From positions 1 through 23,839 of the forward strand of contig DATLCC010000042.1 of the NCBI GenBank assembly GCA_035526585.1: DNA of 23,839 nucleotides. Reading direction: 5' to 3'. The position numbers and the translations under genes were made by a program. Below the pieces are notes generated by a model. The model searched no databases. It worked only from the letters and a program-made list of their open reading frames with translations, and was not told the origin of the DNA. This DNA is from JAJPHT01 sp035526585 (lineage in GTDB: Archaea; Thermoplasmatota; SW-10-69-26; JACQPN01; JAJPHT01). Numbering within the stretch: the stretch's first letter is position 1; each line of letters opens with the position of its first letter. Shown in pieces: positions 22,131-23,839 of this stretch.

Positions 22131-23065
22131 CCGGCCTCGACGACGCGCAGTGGCTTCTGGGTCAGCGGGTAGGTGACGTAGTGATACGGCTGCGTCACCA
22201 TCTGGCCGCACATCTGGTCGGCCGCGGGCTTCACGGTCGTGACGTGGGCGACGACCTCGCTCGCGGTCTCCTCGATCCGATCGACGCGGATCGCCCAGCA
22301 CGAGTTCGGTCTCTCCCCCGCTGTCGCGACGAAGACACGCTCGTGCGCCCAGTCGACCTCGGGGAGCGGCGGCGCCGGCATCTCGCGCGAGGCGTGCTCG
22401 TCCCAGAAGGCGCGCCACGCATCCGCGTCCCGGATGACCTCGCGCCGCTCGTCGCCGATCCCGCTCGCGGCGCCCTCGGCGAGCGTGCGGAACGCGTAGC
22501 CGTCAACCTGGCCGGCTCCGGACTCCGATGCGCCGTCCCCCGTGGGCTCGCGGCGCTCCACGAAGCCCGCCTGCCCTTCGCGCGACGGGATCGCCGCGAA
22601 GTGGTACACGTCCTCGTAGGCGACGAAGCACTGGATGTTGTCGCCCGGGACCTCGAGCACGATCTCGATCGTCGTCACGCGCTTCGTGCCATCGTAGGAG
22701 ACGTTCCCGAGGTGCATCGCGCCGCAGCCGGTGGGCCCGTGCACGACGACCGCGACGACGCTCTCGTTCCCCCACTCGACGCGGGGCAGCGGCTCCGCCC
22801 GCCCGTGCTCGGACCACAGCGCCTCCCAGTCGGCGGGCGCGCGGATGAGGAGGCGCGTGTCGTTGTGGATCCCCGAGAAGGAGCCCTTGTCGAGCGTGCG
22901 CAGCGCGAGAGGCTCCGCCTGAGTCGGGCTCGGCGTCGCCGGCGGCGTCATGCTGGGCGGCGCGGTGGCGCTCGCGGGCGTCGTCGAGGGCGCGCCTGGG
23001 GCGTCCGGCTCGCTGAGGCACCCAGCGACGAGGAGGACGAGGACGAGGGGCGCGAGGATCCGCAT
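22127..23065 (-). CDS. Lipoprotein with two tandem PrcB-like domains
   Basis: 312-aa protein with signal and lipobox LLVAGC (C16), then a Thr/Pro/Ala stalk (about 20-48). Two homologous modules follow, at about 52-175 and 190-305. Each starts with S-G-I, has an aromatic helix (WEALWSEHG; WRAFWDEHA), the strand pair PRVEWGNESVVAVVVHG or PEVDWAHERVFVATAG, a Cys, and a final strand near YHF or YHY. The pattern resembles PrcB_C domains, first named for a subunit of a bacterial protease complex. Each module has cysteines that could form disulfides. Start ATG 23065 has a leaderless-spaced box. The role is unknown; it could be a surface-protease partner or inhibitor. Confidence 0.75.
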   Translation of the reverse strand: MRILAPLVLVLLVAGCLSEPDAPGAPSTTPASATAPPSMTPPATPSPTQAEPLALRTLDKGSFSGIHNDTRLLIRAPADWEALWSEHGRAEPLPRVEWGNESVVAVVVHGPTGCGAMHLGNVSYDGTKRVTTIEIVLEVPGDNIQCFVAYEDVYHFAAIPSREGQAGFVERREPTGDGASESGAGQVDGYAFRTLAEGAASGIGDERREVIRDADAWRAFWDEHASREMPAPPLPEVDWAHERVFVATAGERPNSCWAIRVDRIEETASEVVAHVTTVKPAADQMCGQMVTQPYHYVTYPLTQKPLRVVEAG

Positions 23066-23088
23066 GTCCTTGTCGAGCCGTCCGGGTC

Positions 23089-23096
23089 GCAAAAGG
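23089..23096 (-). promoter_or_regulatory. TATA-like box of the lipoprotein operon
   Basis: On the minus strand it reads CCTTTTGC, centred 27-28 nt before ATG 23065. Confidence 0.45.
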
Positions 23097-23142
23097 GTTC
23101 GCGTTGCGTTGGGCGGTGGCCGTAGCGAACGAGCGGCCAGGT

Positions 23143-23151
23143 GGCTTATCA
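23143..23151 (+). promoter_or_regulatory. TATA-like box of the 66-aa protein gene
   Basis: GGCTTATCA is centred about 27 nt before ATG 23175, the leaderless spacing used elsewhere in the window. Confidence 0.5.
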
Positions 23152-23174
23152 TCGGGGCGCCCCGTCCTATCCCC

Positions 23175-23375
23175 ATGCATAGCCACGACCCGCGCCGCAG
23201 GAAGCTCTCCGACGAGATGGAGAGCGAGGGCCCCAACCCGATGGAGGAGGAGAACTTCCCGGACAGCCCCGCGCGCGAGGCGGCGGACCGCGAGATGGCC
23301 GAGCCCACGAACGTGCCTGGCTCCAAACCGATGCTGCCGAAACGGATGCCCATCCAAGAAAGCGAAGACGAGTAG
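23175..23375 (+). CDS. Small charged protein, 66 aa, unknown function
   Basis: 66-aa protein, very hydrophilic, rich in Glu, Asp, Arg, Pro and Met. A basic patch (RRRK, residues 7-10) is followed by an acidic middle (residues 13-45) and an acidic end (ESEDE). There is no hydrophobic core, so it is probably disordered or folds on a partner such as nucleic acid or a ribosomal component. Support for a real gene is the TATA-like box at leaderless spacing and a hairpin beyond its stop. I recognise no family. Confidence 0.6.
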   Translation: MHSHDPRRRKLSDEMESEGPNPMEEENFPDSPAREAADREMAEPTNVPGSKPMLPKRMPIQESEDE

Positions 23376-23411
23376 GGAAGCACTGTGCAGGCCGCGTCGA
23401 GGCAGCGGGAT

Positions 23412-23429
23412 GGGGCGCGAATGCGCCCC
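23412..23429. terminator. Hairpin after the 66-aa protein gene
   Basis: GGGGCGC (23412-23418) and GCGCCCC (23423-23429) form a 7-bp stem with a GAAT loop, 37 nt beyond the stop of the small protein gene. Confidence 0.45.
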
Positions 23430-23440
23430 GACCGCACAAG

Positions 23441-23470
23441 TTGAATACGCGGCGTATCCGCGTTCTTCAA
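23441..23470. terminator. Hairpin spanning the thrS stop codon
   Basis: TTGAA and ACGCGG (23441-23452, one unpaired T) pair with CCGCGT and TTCAA (23458-23470, TC bulge) around a 5-nt loop. The right arm includes the thrS stop codon (23467-23469, minus strand). It may end transcription of thrS and of the small gene on the other strand. Confidence 0.5.
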
Positions 23471-23839
23471 CCGTGGAACACCGGGCGGAGGCTCACCCGC
23501 ATCGGGATCGCGAGCGGCGCCGTCGGTCGCCCGGCCTGCAGGTGGCGCGCGTGGTCCTCGAGCTCGCCGAGCTTCATGTCCTTCTGCGCGCCGCTGCGGT
23601 CGCGGACGGGGAGCATCTCGCTCGCCGCCTCCTTCTCGCCGTAGACGACGGTGAGCGGGACCCAGTCCTTCTCCGCGTCGCGGATCTTGCGGCCCACGCC
23701 CTGGTCGCGGTCGTCGACGTCCGCGCGGATGCCCACCGCGGTGAGGCGCTGCGCCATCTCGATGCACGTCGCGGCGTACTGATCGCTCACGGGGAGGAAG
23801 CGCACCTGCGTCGGGGAGAGCCAGAACGGGAGCTGCGGC
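23467..23839 (-). CDS. thrS: Threonyl-tRNA synthetase, C-terminal part (cut by window edge)
   Basis: The last ~124 codons of thrS; the gene continues past the right edge. LPFWLSPTQVRFLPVSDQY opens the anticodon-binding domain, which is conserved in class IIa synthetases. ADVDDRDQGVGRKIRDAEKD and WVPLTVVYGEKE match the central strands. The C-terminal PMRVSLRPVFHG resembles archaeal ThrRS ends. The editing and catalytic domains are outside the window. ProRS and HisRS share this fold, but the sequence fits ThrRS best. Confidence 0.88.
   Translation of the reverse strand, partial: PQLPFWLSPTQVRFLPVSDQYAATCIEMAQRLTAVGIRADVDDRDQGVGRKIRDAEKDWVPLTVVYGEKEAASEMLPVRDRSGAQKDMKLGELEDHARHLQAGRPTAPLAIPMRVSLRPVFHG

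Noticed and set aside
1..23839. CRISPR array, insertion sequence or prophage
   Set aside because: No regularly spaced repeats, transposase, integrase or phage structural motifs were seen on either strand.

Overview
The window reads as a stretch of a GC-rich archaeal chromosome. The archaeal signs are a bacterial-length but NuoEFG-less Nuo operon, a TrmY-type tRNA pseudouridine-54 methyltransferase, the 3' end of a threonyl-tRNA synthetase, TATA-like boxes about 27-28 nt upstream of start codons with no Shine-Dalgarno in between (leaderless transcripts), archaeal-style lipoproteins, and a secreted protein ending in a hydrophobic, basic-tailed anchor. I infer a Thermoplasmatota-like euryarchaeon. 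The split nuoJ also recalls haloarchaea, but the proteins are not strongly acidic and the ferredoxin is of the 7Fe type. The lineage assignment is inference.

Region 1 (1-11162) is a regulatory leader followed by a complete, tightly packed operon nuoA-B-C-D-H-I-J1-J2-K-L-M-N, all on the + strand. It encodes the 11-subunit core of a complex I-like proton pump, with J split in two. The NADH-input subunits E, F and G are absent, so the electron donor (reduced ferredoxin, F420H2 or another) cannot be read from this window. The 1-203 leader holds a TATA box and a helically phased set of CACCTG motifs. Distinctive features are a 145-residue N-terminal extension on NuoC and a His-rich loop in NuoL.

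Region 2 (11163-16666) holds a terminator-like hairpin, a secreted Ig-like surface protein (+), a convergent trmY with an SprT-like metalloprotease (-), a divergent thioredoxin-domain lipoprotein with a polytopic membrane tail (+), and a class-V aminotransferase-fold PLP enzyme (+).

Region 3 (16663-19933) is mostly on the - strand: a 70-aa membrane protein, the decayed tail of a second M24 peptidase, an intact M24 (Xaa-Pro-type) peptidase, an SRPBCC protein, a voltage-sensor-like membrane protein without a visible pore, and a 7Fe ferredoxin. The ferredoxin shares a bidirectional promoter with a PD-(D/E)XK-like nuclease gene running the other way (19989-20450).

Region 4 (20451-23839) holds a branched-chain aminotransferase (-), a two-gene lipoprotein operon including a tandem PrcB-like protein (-), a 66-aa charged orphan protein with its own leaderless promoter (+), and the C-terminal end of thrS (-). 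Convergent gene pairs are separated by short hairpins, two of which include a stop codon.

I do not see a CRISPR array, an insertion sequence, a tRNA or rRNA gene, or a clear new multi-gene defence or biosynthetic system. The most unusual items are the pore-less voltage-sensor protein with its SRPBCC partner, the M24 peptidase relic, the NuoC and NuoL embellishments, and the phased motif array upstream of nuoA.
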